From Cymodocea nodosa (lineage: Eukaryota; Streptophyta; Magnoliopsida; Alismatales; Cymodoceaceae): 64,000 nucleotides of DNA. A program made the position numbers and the translations under genes. The stretch's first letter is position 1. The number at the start of each line of letters is the position of its first letter. Where the stretch lies: positions 7,886,501 through 7,950,500 of the forward strand of contig CM072341.1 of assembly GCA_036874045.1 (NCBI GenBank). Reading direction: 5' to 3'. Of the stretch, positions 10,445-22,672 are shown in pieces. The notes below the pieces were generated by a model that ran no database searches, had not been told where the DNA came from, and worked only from the letters and a program-made list of their open reading frames with translations.

Positions 10445-12032
10445 CGTCGCAGGTTGTAACAGCAACAAGCGGGAAAGATTTTCTTGACAAAGTTTACAAA
10501 TAACCTAAGTGCCCGTGTAATAAGTGTTTAAATAGGGTTTTTAGGCGTATAACTCAACGTGAAGAGAAGTCGGGTTTAGAAATAAAATAAATATTGAATA
10601 AAGTTTATTTAATCAAGGTACCCGAAATATTCAAGTATAACTCGTTGAGTTAACCAACCTAACGAGTAAAACGCTATCTAGAGGCAGTTTTACACGTTAC
10701 CTTATCTAACATAACGTCTAGTTAGTACACTTAAAACAATTTTCGGATGCTTCCAATTGAAACGTTCCGAAAAGAACACACATGCTAAACTTAACATTAT
10801 CTTGAGAACATAGTAAACTGTTTGAACATTTTGTCCTTTGAATCTAAAATAGTTTATTTGTCTTTTTAAATTATTTCATCAAGATTTTAAGAGGACATTA
10901 ATTCAGATTAACTAAGATTTGTATTTTAAATTATATTAATCTGTTTTCGACATTGTTAATCCTCCCCCTACAAATATACTTCAAATATATTCAATCAAAA
11001 TACAAAATATACTTGTAGTGACAATAGATGTTAAGTACAACTATACTTTTACATTTTCTTTTCAGAGACTTCCGTTATCCTGACATCATCAAAAATGATT
11101 TCTAGAATCAATTCCTACTGTATATGAATCAAAACACAACTTTGAACTCAATTCGATTAATTTAAGGAGAATAAAAGAATGTATCTCAAATAAACGTTTT
11201 CAAAAGTACTAATGTTGATTCAATAAATTAGTAGTCATATTGGTATAAACTATATGCGATTCAAAGATATCTGTAATTAATGAAACAACTTTTTCTTTTC
11301 AAAATAGTAAATATTGATAATTTTCTTTAAAAGTTAGTTTGAAAAGCTTGAATCATACAAGAGCTTTCTAATGTACCCGTGTAATGAGCTTTCTGTCAGC
11401 AATCCCAGATCTGATCAGGACCTTAGGTTACCAGATTTAAAGAATCCTTTTTCAGGACAACAATCCTTACATACCTATCTGCTCAAGTACAAAAGGCTCG
11501 TGATCAAACTGATCAATAAACTCTAAAAGATTTTTACTTTGTAAGCACTTTTCATTTTAAGCACATTATATATGTATTCCATTAATACAGATGCAATAAA
11601 ACACAAATCTCATATAATTTTTACTTCTATGATTGTACTGAGAATATGAATCAGTTTCAATAAGCTTATACTTTTGATTAACAGTTTAAGATGGGTTACA
11701 TATAACTTATTCTACAAGTTTAATCAATTAAGTCAAATTTATGCATGATCATATGCATTTTCCTTGATTCAAAGAAAACATTTAATCAAAATTTCAGAAT
11801 GTTAGAAGTATTTAATGTTTTTCATTTACATTTCCACTTAAAATCGTAAAAACCATTAAAATTGATAAACTACTTAAAATCAATAAAATACTACTATGAT
11901 TTTACAATAAATACATAGTATCTTAAGCAGCAGTTTAGATATTACTTTAGATATTTATAATAAGTATATAATATCTATGAGGTGAACAACATCATCAATA
12001 ATATTTATCTTTTTATGTGGAGTTTAAGCATT
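10445..12032 (-). other. Copia-1 spacer carrying an Athila-like noncoding block
   Basis: No gene is seen. A polypurine-like tract (TAGGGGGAGG on the - strand, 10961-10970) lies beside the third ORF. From about 11040 to 11960 the sequence is collinear with the Athila 3' region (20740-21700). The best-preserved part is 11345-11525 versus 21040-21225, which is nearly identical over long runs such as TACATACCTATCTGCTCAAG. So this copia element contains a gypsy-type 3' module. Confidence 0.75.
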
Positions 12033-13642
12033 TTACACATCACATAGCTTACAAATACCTAAATTTAATCTAATGTTGCAGAATGTATTTTCGTCTAGAG
12101 GTTTTGTAAATATATCAGCTAATTGATTTTTACTAGACACAAATTCTAATTTAATTTTTCCTTTAATTACGTTATCTCTTAGAAAATGATGTCTAACCTC
12201 TATATGCTTTGCTCTTGAATGTAATACAGGATTTTTGGAAAGATTTATTGCAGAACTACTATCACAATAAATCTCAGTTGTATCATAAGACAATCCAAAA
12301 TCTTCTAAAGTTTGCCTTATCCACAGAATCTGAGTGCAACACAGTGCAACAACAACATATTCAGCTTCTGTAGTAGAAAGTGCTACACAGTTTTACTTTT
12401 TACTAAACCATGACACCAAATTATTTCCCAATAATTGACATGTGCCACTGGTACTCTTTCTATCAGGTTTAGATCCTGCATAATCAGCATTAGTATATCC
12501 TATAAGATCTATTGAACTATCCTTAGAATAATACAGTTTGAAATTTTTAGTTCATTATACATATCTAAATATTCTTTTAACTGCAATTAAGTGTGATTCT
12601 TTAGGATTAGATTGAAATATAGCACAAACACACACAACAAACATAATATCAGGTCTACTAGCAATCAAATAAAGTAAAGAACCAATCATACTTCTGTATT
12701 TTCTTTGATCTATAGATTTTCCTATGTCATCAATATCTAACTTTAAAGTAGTACTCATAGGAATTCCTCGAATCATTGTATCATTAAAATTAAATTTCTT
12801 AAGCATTTCATCTGCATATTTTTCATGATTTAAAAATATACCTTTATCCATTTACTTAATTTGAAGTCCTAGAAAATATGAAAGTTCTCCTATCATACTC
12901 ATTTCAAACTGATTAGTCATCTCTTTAGAGAATATTTCTATCAACTTATCAGAGGTTGCTCCAAAGATTATATCATCCACGTATATTTGAACAACAATCT
13001 GATCTTTACCATCTCTCTTAATAAATAGAGTATGATCCACTTTTCCCATGATATAGCATTTTTCTATTAAAAAGGTAGACAATCTTTCATACCATGATCT
13101 AGGTGCTTGCTTCAAACCATATAAGGCTTTCTTCAATTTATACACAAAGTTAGGATTTTTAATATCTTCAAATCTAGGTGGTTGTTTTACATAGACTTCT
13201 TCATTAATTAAACCATTTAGAAATGCACTCTTTACATCCATTTGATATAATTTAAAATCCATATAACAAGCATAGGCCAATAATATTCTAATACTTTCTA
13301 ACCTAGCCACAGGAGCAAATGTTTCATCATAATCTAATCCTTCTTCCTGTGTATACCCATGTGCAACTAATCTAGCTTTATTCCTATTATGGACTGATTT
13401 TCTGGTGGAGAGACTAATTCCCATACATCATTTCTGATGAATTGATTTAGTTCTTCTTGCATTGCCACTATCCAATTTTCATCAGATAATGCTTCTTGTA
13501 TATTCCTTGGTTTCACCATAGAAACAAACATACACATACTATTTAAATTTACTGAAGCTCTAGTTTTAACTCCCTCATTAATATTACCAATGACTTGAGT
13601 GATGGGATGTGATGAAGAATAACGCCAATTTCTCTGATTTTC
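12033..13642 (-). pseudogene. pol: Copia-1 reverse transcriptase and RNase H
   Basis: Copia RT motifs are clear: ARLVAHGYTQEEGLDYDETF, MDVKSAFLNG, LYGLKQAPRSWYE, and the catalytic YVDD in QIYVDDIIFGAT (near 12968-13003). RNase H follows with STTEAEY, YCDSSSAI, HIEVRHHFLRD and LADIFTKPLD, ending at 12033. The RT N-terminus lacks a short segment around 13395-13425, where the usual 'GTKWVFKNK' stretch is absent. Stops at about 12849 (CAA to TAA) and 12555, plus a frame break before 12293, inactivate it. Confidence 0.92.
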
Positions 13643-14575
13643 CTAAATATTCTCATCAACATCTGAAAGTCCATCACTTTCATCATTAGTTTGATCATTT
13701 AAGTTCATATTTTTGATTTTCTCAGATAAATCATCAATCTCTCTATTGATCTCTAACTCATTTGGAAAATTGATCATATCATCATTATCAACTTTAGATT
13801 GAGATTCTCTAAGAGAATTTTCATTGAAGCTTACATGGAGGGTTTCATTAATAGTCCTAGAAGTCTTGTTATATACTCTATAGGCTTTACTTCTAGTAGA
13901 GTAACCTACAAAAATTCCTTCATCCGATTTGGATTGAAATTTATCCCTTTTATCCTTAGTATTAAGAATAAAACACTTGCACCCAAATTGTTTCATATAG
14001 GAAATTTTTGGAACCTTATTAAACATAATTTCAAAAGATGTTTTATTAACATGAGGTCTTAAATGACTTCTGTTAATAACATAACAAGCTGTATTTACTA
14101 CTTCAGCCCAAAGATTTTGAGGTAACTTATGTTCATTCAACATAGTTCTGGCCATTTCTTGAAGTGATCTATTCTTTCTCTCAACAACACCATTTTGACA
14201 CGGTGCTCTTGGAAAAGAAAATCTATGATCAATGCCATGCTCATTACAATAGTTATCCATTTGATCATTATCAAATTTAGTTCCATGATTACTCCTAAGT
14301 TTTTGAATAGAGACACTTTGCTCATTTTGAACAAAATTGCAAAACATTTTAAATTTTTCAAAAACTTCTGTCTTAGATGCTAGAAAATATACCCAAGTGT
14401 ATCTAGAGAAGTCATCTACTAAAACAAATACATACCATTTACCACCAAGACTCATGATTCTTGTTGGTCCAAATAGATCCATATCTATAAGTTCTAAGAC
14501 TCTCTTGCTTGAAATATCAGTTTTGGATTTAAAATAGTTTTTGTGAAGTTTACCTAACTCACATGCATCACACAT
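13643..14575 (-). pseudogene. Copia-1 integrase, catalytic residue changed
   Basis: The zinc-binding CDACELGKLHK segment is followed by the retroviral integrase core: first acid in DMDLFGP, third in NGVVERKNRSLQEMARTM. The second catalytic Asp, normally in RSDHGTEF, reads RSNHGTKF, which is a G-to-A change. It is otherwise open for 310 codons with the C-terminal GCKCFILN and VGYSTRSKAYRVYN region typical of copia integrases. Confidence 0.92.
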
Positions 14576-14608
14576 AAAGTTCTTTGAGTATTTAATCTTT
14601 GGTAAACC

Positions 14609-15097
14609 TCACACTAAATGTTTTCTAGATAGTTTATGTAACAGTCTCATATTTATATGCCCAATCCTTCTATGCCATAGATATGCATCACTAGTTTCAA
14701 CTAGCAAACATGAATTTAAATCAACTACACTAGAAGGTAAAGATAAAATACATACAGAACCTTTTCTTTTAGCAATAAACTTAATTTCATCTGTATTTTT
14801 ATCAATTATTTTGCATACATTATCTTCAAACACTACATAATATCCATTTTCAGTTAGTTTTATGACACTCAGCAAATTAAAACCTAGGTTTTCTACAAAT
14901 AGTACATTCGAAATAACACAAGTAGGAGTTATTTGAACATTGCCCATACCTATGATTTTATCTTTGCTTTTGTTTCCAAATGTTACACTTCCTTTCATGG
15001 TATTTGTAAAATTTTGTAATAGACTTTTTTGTCCGGTCATGTGACTTGACGCTCCACTGTCCAAGATCCATTTTGATGTTGTTTCCTCCTGCAACAC
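14609..15097 (-). pseudogene. Copia-1 protease and pre-integrase region
   Basis: The retropepsin active site WILDSGASSHMTG is near 15030-15075. It is followed by the GAG-pre-integrase histidine segment YLWHRRIGHINMRLLHKLSR near 14620-14700. The frame is separated from the upstream spacer by one stop and from integrase by a stop at about 14608. Confidence 0.9.
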
Positions 15098-15100
15098 AAA

Positions 15101-15954
15101 TTAAGAAAAACTTTTTCTTGGTACCCAATGTTGTTGAGGACCAAGTTCATTAAACACATATTTCTTCTTTTTGTTTAAAAATAGTTTAACATTATCATTT
15201 ATATTCTTATTAGTTGTAAGTACTATTGATTTATCATTAGCTTCATACTCACATATAGCATTATTGCTTTTGCAATCATTCTTTTTGTTTTCAGATGTAG
15301 TATAATCAAGACCAAACATATTTTTATCAGATGTTAATTTATTTCGGTCATGCTTATACATTTCTGTAAGTTCATACCAAGATTTTGTACTTGTATTAAC
15401 ACTTTCCGTACATACAAAATCTTTTTCTACACAAGAATTTTTTGTTTTATCACATGCAAAATGAGTAATTGGTCTAAAACTAGTGTATTGAATTACATGC
15501 TCAGGTTTCTGAATTTTCAGTTTACTACAATTGTCTGAAATTTTAGAAACATTAGAAACTGAATTTCCAGAATAAGAAACAAGATTTTTAGAAACATTTA
15601 TAGTCATGTTAGAAGTACAATTTGACAAATCACATTGATTTATATTATTACTGCATGATTCATCCCTTGAAGTACCTACTTCTACATATTTATTACCTTG
15701 TTTCATAATAAAAGGAATTTTAGTTTAGATTTACTTGAACTGCAACTAATAAATCCTTTATTGGCTTGAGATTTAGGATATTCAGGATAATCAAATCCTA
15801 AGCCAAATTTATAAGACACCGCAGGGGCACTAGTTAGTTTGTCTAACTTAGTTTGACTTAAATTCCATTTCTCAAAGGTAGAATTTAAATCTTGCTCTCT
15901 TAGTTTTAGTTTTTCTATCTCTAATTCAAGTTCATTTATATTATTTCTCAACAT
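15101..15954 (-). pseudogene. Copia-1 Gag-Pol spacer with coiled coil
   Basis: A predicted coiled coil (LRNNINELELEIEKLKLREQ) at 15830-15954 precedes a Ser/Asn/Thr-rich linker ending in PQQHWVPRKSF, the conserved tail before copia protease. A frameshift lies near 15705. The equivalent Copia-2 segment (33400-33830) has the same layout. Confidence 0.75.
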
Positions 15955-16107
15955 TTCATTTTCAGATTCTATCTTTAATTTTTCAGCATTTATATTCTAT
16001 ATTTGTTCATGCAAGATACATTCATTAAATCTAAATTTTTGCAAATCTCTAGCATGATTTTCATTATCACATTTAAACTTTTCTAAAGTAGTAGACAGGA
16101 AACAATT

Positions 16108-17356
16108 TTATTCTTCCATAATGGATGAAGATTTTCTAATATTCTTATTTTCCAGTTTACATACTTTAAGTTTTTGTAATAATGCATGATAAGCACATAA
16201 TAATTCATCAAAGTTGAAATCTGAATGACTTTTAGGATCAGATATTACCTCAGACTTATCTGCCATGAAGCACACATGAGCAACGTCTTCTAACTCTTGT
16301 TCTCCTTCTGAATGTGAAGATTTTGATGCTGATTCCTCAGATTCAAACTCTTCAGACGTGCCATCCCAAGTGACCTTCAAAGCCTTTTTCTTGTAAAACT
16401 TTTTCTGAGTTTTCTGAGCCGTCTTCTTCTGATTTGTCCTACTTTGCTTTTCATTTTTCCTCATAGGACAATCTAGAGAAAGATGTCTAGGTTTCTTACA
16501 ATTGTAACATACATACTTTCTGGATGAAGAATTCTTGTCATTCAATGATTTTGACGTTGAGGGTTTATCATTTTTGTTCCTTTGTTGTTTCCTAGCTTTC
16601 CATGCTTTCTTGAATTTCCTAGTTAGCAAAATCAAATCCTCGTCAGAATCAGTAGATATATCAGAATCTGAATTAATTTCGAAGGCTATTTCTTTCTTCA
16701 TTTTTAGTTTATTGTGACTCAGTGATTCATTTAATTGAACTTCATAAGCTGTTAAATTTCCTATAAGTTCATTCATAGTATAAACATTTAAATCTCGTGA
16801 TTCCTTAATTGATGTTACTTTCTGAGACCATTTAGAACTTAGGGATCTGAGAATTTTCCTCACCAAATCCTTCTGTTCAAAATTCTTTCCTAAACATTTT
16901 AAAAAGTTTATGATATCAAGAAATCTGGAAAACATCTCAGAAATATTTTCGTCTTCATGCATCTTAAAGAGTTCATACTTATGAATCAACATGTTTATTT
17001 TTCTCTTTAACTTGAGAAGTACCTTCATGTGAAACTTCTAATGCATGCCACACCTCATAAGCAGATTTATATGCCGACACTTTACTGAACTGTTCATAAC
17101 TCAATGCACAAAATAAAATATTTAAGCCCTTAGCATTCAGAGTTTCATTTTCTTTTTCAGTAATTGTCCAAGTATTATAAGGAGTAGTTAACGGAGTATA
17201 TGGTTTAGAAATCATGAACCACAATTTATGATCTATACTTTGAAGAAAAATAGTCATACTATATTTCCAATATTCAAAATGTATTCCATCAAATAAAGGA
17301 GGACGATTAAGATTTTGGCCTTCATATAAAGAAAAATTACCATTTCTAGTAGCCAT
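16108..17356 (-). pseudogene. gag: Copia-1 Gag
   Basis: It starts MATRNGNFSLYEGQNLNRPP at 17356, the normal N-terminus of SIRE-like Gag, about 190 bp after the primer site. The capsid region includes FKMHEDENISEMFSRFLDII. A CCHC zinc knuckle, CYNCKKPRHLSLDC, is near 16470-16515. One frameshift near 17000 (an A-run) splits the frame. The product would form the virus-like particle and bind RNA. Confidence 0.92.
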
Positions 17357-17542
17357 TTTACCTTAGATTTTTCAACCTATTTGATTTTAAACAGTCTAAA
17401 AACTTTAAAACAACTTGAGCCTTAAATCAATAGAGTTAAACGTATGCTCAGATATTAATTTCCGTTTATAAACAAGGAAGGTAGAATAAGCAATGATATT
17501 AAATAAGTTGGTATCGATTTTATATCAAAGATTATTCACAAA

Positions 17543-17554
17543 GCTCTAATACCA
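17543..17554 (-). promoter_or_regulatory. Copia-1 primer-binding site (initiator tRNA-Met)
   Basis: The - strand reads TGGTATTAGAGC two bases after the LTR end, one mismatch from TGGTATCAGAGC, the complement of the plant tRNA-iMet 3' end. Confidence 0.9.
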
Positions 17555-17556
17555 CT

Positions 17557-19139
17557 TGTAGGATCGTATGACTATACAAGAGGGGGGTGAATTGTGTATT
17601 TTTAATATTTTCTGAAATATAATTGAAACTTTAATACTCAAAAACAAGTCGAGACATTGCTTTCATAAAATCATTTTTATTCAAGGTTTCAATTACAATA
17701 TACAATTCAATTCTCCTCAGAAATTGTAGATGCAATTATATCTCGATACCATGTATCATCTAAACAATTTCATAACTACAAACAGAGAAAACTAATTTGC
17801 GGAATTTAAAACTTTTCTCCCTGTTTGAGATCTTTCTTCTTCTTCTTTTTCTTCTTCAACAATTCTTCAGTGACGAATATCTTGTCTTTTCATGCTTCAC
17901 CGAATTTGCTTTCTTTTGATACTTCAAATCTTCAGTGACGAAAATCTTACCTTTTTATGCATCACTGAACTTTCTTCCACTTGAGAGATTTTTCCCGAAG
18001 AGGTGTTTTTAATCCCTAAAAAAGATTTTTCTTTTGGTGTGTAGGGATGGTTTGATCCTTGAAAAGATTTTCCATTTTGTGTGCAAGGATAAATTGATCA
18101 ATGAGAATTCTATGCCTTTTATATTGTATCTTCATTTCATGCATATCCTCCACGTTTAACCACTACTAGTTTTCCACTTCTCCACGTCTTTTCTTTTTCC
18201 TTCATCGAAACACACACATTCTAACCCACGTTTATATTTCAAATTTTCTTTAATCATCAGTCCCGGATCTCTGAAAAATTTCCTGCAAAATAAACTTTCT
18301 CGTCCAAAAATTTTTCATCAGTGCAATAAGAAGTGGTTACTTTAATGTTAACTAAACGAGTAACACAAGTATATATATATAACTTAACGTTTCTAACTTA
18401 ACGAGTTCACCATGTGCTATTTCATGTGACAAGTACTGTAGCTAACTCAACGAACTAAGTCCGTGGTGTTATGCTATCTCAACAAACCATCTCCGTTGTG
18501 TTATGATAACTCAACGAACCAGTAATAAACAAATGTTTTTATAATAAGAATTTTACCACGTGCAAAAATAACAACTTAAGTTTATAACGCTAACCTAACG
18601 CGTTGCCTTAGTGTTCAATATAGCAACTCAACGCGTTTAGTTATGTTAACTTAACGAGTTAAACATGTGCACCTCACGTGATACAATACAACATTCGTAA
18701 CTTATAATTTCACCACGTGTATAACACTAACTTAACGAGTTCGTCTCTTCTTTTACTCACTAACTTAACGAGTTATCACGTGACCTATTTTAACCTTTAA
18801 GCCTCGAACGTAACGAGTTCTCACATGACCTCTATACAAACAAAACTCTAACTTAACGAGTTGTCTAAACGTGCACTATTCATGATACAGAAGATATAAC
18901 ATTAAAACATATCATGCTTTTCAATAAAAACACATGTTAACTTAACGTTTAGCTAAATGAGAAATTAATTCAATGAAACGACTAGTTATTAACTTCAGAT
19001 CCAATACAGACAAGTATTTATATCAGTAAGCTTTTTCTGTATTAATTGATGATTTTAACTTCTTTTCACAAGCAATAGTAATTGAGCAAATATGATTATT
19101 TTCATTCAGCACACATCATCAAAACAAAAATACTCAACA
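17557..19139 (-). mobile_element. Copia-1 5' LTR
   Basis: This pairs with 6083-7696 end to end, with the same termini. It is 1583 bp long and lacks one of the roughly 31-bp repeat units present in the 3' LTR. The AGAGGGGGGTGAATTGTGTA stretch after the terminus resembles the Copia-2 LTR terminus (GAGGGGGGGTGAAT). Confidence 0.95.
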
Positions 19140-19144
19140 CCTCT
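19140..19144. repeat. Target-site duplication of Copia-1, right copy (CCTCT)
   Basis: It is identical to 6078-6082 and directly follows the LTR terminus ...CTCAACA. Confidence 0.95.
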
Positions 19145-20517
19145 TCCTATAGAATCGCGAGTCCAGAATTGCAAGATGATCTCCTCTTCAGCATACAAGC
19201 ATCAACCCGAAGCCAAGGCTAAAAGCTTTATGATCTCCTGAAATATGAGTCGACGCTTGGTGAAAATGGCTTCCCTTCCCACGACGCGATCACTCCTCAT
19301 AGTGGTTGTCAAGCATTGTATTTGGCTCGGAATCGACCCGACGTCAGGCAAATATCCTCACAGACCTCCGATGGTTGGTGATTATGGTGGTGATGATGGT
19401 GATGATGGTGGTTGGTGTGGTACTTCAGAGAATTGCATCGCCAATCCTCCTCTGCACACACTGTCTGCCCATCGATCACACACCTCTTCTTTTTTTTCTT
19501 CTTTTCTTTTATATTTCTTCAGTAGTAACTGCTTCTGCTTGAATGGTCGATTGGATTTCCTTCATTCGTATCAACGGTGATGATTTCTTTCCCTACGTGA
19601 TACGTGCAAACGTGGCTTTTCTCCTCCAACTGTTTGTTCCTACAACCGCTACAGTAGCATATTAGAAAATATATAGTCTGTGGAGTTACAGATAACCCAA
19701 CGGACTTTCTTCGTTGATTTAACTATAAAACACGTGCATAAATTTAACTATCTGATGCTCAGGTGCATTTCGGATACTTATAAACTTAACTATCCGATGC
19801 TCAGATGCATTTCAGATACTTACAAATAACTCACCAATATCTCAACACGTGTCAGCAGCAGTTTAATCATAAAATAACATTTCGAAGAGTTACAGGTCTA
19901 ACTATCTGATGCTCAGATGCATTTCGAATAGTTACAGTTAACTCACCGATGATCCACTTAAGTCAATTTCCCAGAACATGACACGTGTCCTCAGCTATTT
20001 TATAAATACAAAGAGATTTCGGAGAGTTACAGGGATAACTATCCGATGCTCAGCTGCAATTTCGGATAGTTATAGATAACTCACCAAAAGTTCACTTAAG
20101 TCATTCATTATGGTTTTAACACGTGTACGTCTAGAAATAATAAAATATTCTTTCAAAACATAACTATTCGGCAATTTAAACATAACTATCTGATACATAT
20201 TTGGTTTGTTAAACATAATTGTCCAAATTTGTTCGGTATGTTAAACATAACTGTCCGAATATGTTCGGTATGTTAAACATAACTATCCGAATTTATCAGA
20301 AAATTCGGACACTTAAGAATTTCACAGGCTGCAACTTACCGACAGTTCATAAATGTACTAAATTAACATTAATTCCCCCAAATTAAGCAAATTCTTCAAT
20401 TAAAACATATAACAGTGCAATTATAACATAATGGCTTAATTCTTATATGATAAGCTAAATATTATGCAATTAACCATCATTTAATCGTTAATAATATGCA
20501 CTTTTTCATTCTAAACA
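19140..20517 (-). mobile_element. Athila LTR, copy C, main part
   Basis: This continues 5866-6082 after the Copia-1 insertion; the first five bases are the CCTCT target duplication. Reading the - strand, the LTR begins TGTTTAGAATG at 20517. It contains the palindrome/G-box cassettes (19730-20130), a TATA box (AATATATA on + at 19668-19675) and the GC-richer transcribed region. An antisense open frame of 111 codons (19245-19580, +) recurs in sibling LTRs. Confidence 0.9.
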
Positions 20518-22270
20518 TTTCCCCCACACCTAAATTTTGCTAGTCCCTTAGCAAACTAAGATCTAATTAATTGGTCTTTAAAAGTGCTAGAATTAATTCT
20601 TTCCCTTTTGTTTTTCTTCTATTTAGTATAAAAATATATTTTGTATGTTTTAGTAATCAACCTGCAAAGATACTTAGAATATATGTAAATTACATACAAA
20701 GTATGTCATCATCATGTAGGTGTTAATTATATTATCGTTTGTTCTTCTTTTCATCATCTGTCATCTTCAATTTTCCAATAAGATTTCTAGAAGAAATTTC
20801 AACAACATACGAATCAAAATACAATCTAATTCAATATGATTAAGACAAGTAGAATAAAGAATTGTATCTCCATTAAACAACTTCAAAAGTCAATTCTAGA
20901 TTCATATTTCAGCAATTCTAGATAATAGAAAATATACTCGATTCATAAGATATCTGTATTTCACAAAACACTTGTATCTTTTTAGAACAGTATATGTATT
21001 TTTTTTTTTTTTTTTGGTACTTTAAAAGTTAATTTGACAAGCTTGAATCATGCAAGAGCTTTCTAATGTACCCATGTAACGAGCTTTCAATCAACAATCC
21101 CAGATCTGATCAGGATCTTAGGTTGTTAGATTTTAAGAGTCCTTTTTCAGGTCAACAATCCTTACATACCTATCTGCTCAAGTACAAAAGGCTCGTGATC
21201 AAACAAGTCAATAAACTATCAATTTTTTTTTTTTTTCAATCAAAACTACAAACACAAAACAAAACATTAATCACATACTATATATGTATGTATTTCATTA
21301 ATACAGATGCAGTAAAACACCAATCTCATATAGTTCTGCTTCTATCATTTACTGAAAATATGAATCCATCTCAATAAGCTCATACTTTTTCTGTAGTTTA
21401 ATAAGATCTACACATAAATCATTCTACAAGTTCAATCAGTCAAATTAGATGTATCTTTAATCATATGTGTTTCATTTAATCTAGAATTCACATCTCAGCT
21501 CTTTCAGGACTTCAGATAATTTACTGATTTTTCATTAAGCATTCTGATTTCATTTTAAAATCGTGAAATTGTTAAACTCATGAAATTCAGAAAAAACATA
21601 AGATACTATATCTAGATTTGCATAACTAGTAAATTCAATAGCATCTTATATAGCCTTCTAATTATAACATTCAAGCAGTTTATAAAAAATTTTACAGTCT
21701 CAATTATCAGATAGTTACAGCAAGTTCATAAAATTTTCAATTTCCTCAAAACTTTGCAGTACTATTTTAATTTCTTTAATTAACAAACTTACATGGTTGT
21801 TACTTTAATTACCTCCCTCCCATACCTACATTTTGCATTGTCCTCAATGTAAAGAGTTTGACAATAAGTATAGTAATTGTAGTAGGCATGAATATAGTTT
21901 TGCTTGATTTAAAATTCAAGATGAGTAATTAGTTACATACCTTGTTTCATTTGTATCTCCTTCTGCATATTCCGATTTTTTGATTCTGAAAAACTTTTCA
22001 TTCATAGATAAAAGCAAAATATAAAATAAAATAACATTTAACAGATATTACTAAATCAGTGTCTTGTGTGGAACCCAGGCTCTTATGCCTTTGGTGGCTC
22101 ACAAGCAAGCCAGTTGGTTTCCTAGAACAGATACCAACAAACTGGATTGATATTTTATTTTATTTTATTTTTCTTTTATAAAAAAATGAAAACTATAAAA
22201 AAATTTCTCTTTCTTTTTTTTTAACAATAAATGCAGAATACACACAACATTAAACACACAAAATCACACC
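20518..22270 (-). other. Athila copy C 3' untranslated region with polypurine tracts
   Basis: The LTR-adjacent polypurine tract reads GGTGTGGGGGAAA (20518-20530). A second one, GGTAGGGAGGGAGGT-like, is at about 21811-21826, next to a CATTGAGGACAATGC motif that is a hallmark of Athila-like 3' regions. A block at 21040-21225 is strongly conserved with copies B, E, X and with Copia-1. Poly-T/A runs occur at 21000-21017 and 21221-21236. No gene is seen. Confidence 0.75.
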
Positions 22271-22507
22271 TTAAGAACATGATTGAAAAGTAGAAACAAA
22301 TGGAATAAATGTATTAGTCCAAGCAAACTTTTTAGGCAAAGTTCTTCTTGCTATTAATTCTGTTTTAATGCAGTTCTTGTTCCTTCTTAATTTGTAAACA
22401 TGCAATATATTATAAATTACAAATACGAGTGTATTACCATTAATGAATCCATATGAATCCTTCTTTAATCTTAGTCATTTTTGCAGCTTGTAGTCCCTGA
22501 AAATCTT
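22271..22507 (-). pseudogene. Captured F-box gene, copy C, gutted remnant
   Basis: On the - strand, codons matching the segment just after the F-box (KMTKIKEGFIW) are joined directly to the C-terminal part (ILHVYKLRRNKNCIKTE, LPKKFAWTNTFIPFV) of the F-box gene at 49553-50691. The middle is deleted. The stop lies at 22271-22273, the same relative position as in copy E. Confidence 0.75.
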
Positions 22508-22672
22508 AGATAACTAATGAAATTTTAAATATGGATTATGAAAGACATAAATGAATGGAAGTGGGAAGAGGAGTATATTGAAATAGATGTAGAAATAGAA
22601 ACTGCTACATTACCTTGGAACCAAAAAGGATCCCTTTCTACATTACAAGCTGCAAATACGAGTGTATTACCA
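22508..22672 (+). pseudogene. Inverted fragment of the captured F-box gene
   Basis: Read on the + strand, this encodes IWIMKDINEWKWEEEYIEID and LPWNQKGSLS, matching an internal part of the - strand F-box gene of copy E (near 49720-49870). The last 24 bases (22649-22672) are again in the other orientation. This is a local inversion within copy C that truncates the adjacent capsid ORF at 22673. Confidence 0.8.

Larger units (their letters stand above)
6083..19139 (-). mobile_element. Copia-1: complete Sirevirus-like Ty1/copia retrotransposon, 13,057 bp
   Basis: Both LTRs (1614 and 1583 bp), a 5-bp target duplication, an initiator tRNA-Met primer site, polypurine tracts and an ordered gag, protease, integrase, RT, RNase H set are present on the - strand. 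An additional 2.25-kb ORF follows pol in the envelope-like position. Large size, long LTRs, extra ORF and several polypurine tracts fit the Maximus/SIRE (Sirevirus) lineage; that assignment is from recollection of the family. By eye the first 420 bases of the two LTRs differ at about 3% of sites, so this is one of the younger events here. Internal stops and frameshifts make it non-autonomous now. Confidence 0.95.

Noticed and set aside
10445..12032. An independent Athila fragment inserted in Copia-1 as a separate nested insertion
   Set aside because: I see no target duplication or LTR terminus at its edges, and homology fades gradually at both sides, which suggests an integral, older part of the element. 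It is not fully excluded.
14137..14383. Open frames overlapping the Copia-1 integrase on both strands
   Set aside because: They are shadows of the integrase reading frame with no independent support.
21040..21230. A structural RNA gene (tRNA, snRNA) for the conserved core block
   Set aside because: I could not fit a tRNA cloverleaf or the usual plant snRNA promoter boxes (USE and TATA). It is noted as a conserved element of unknown role instead.
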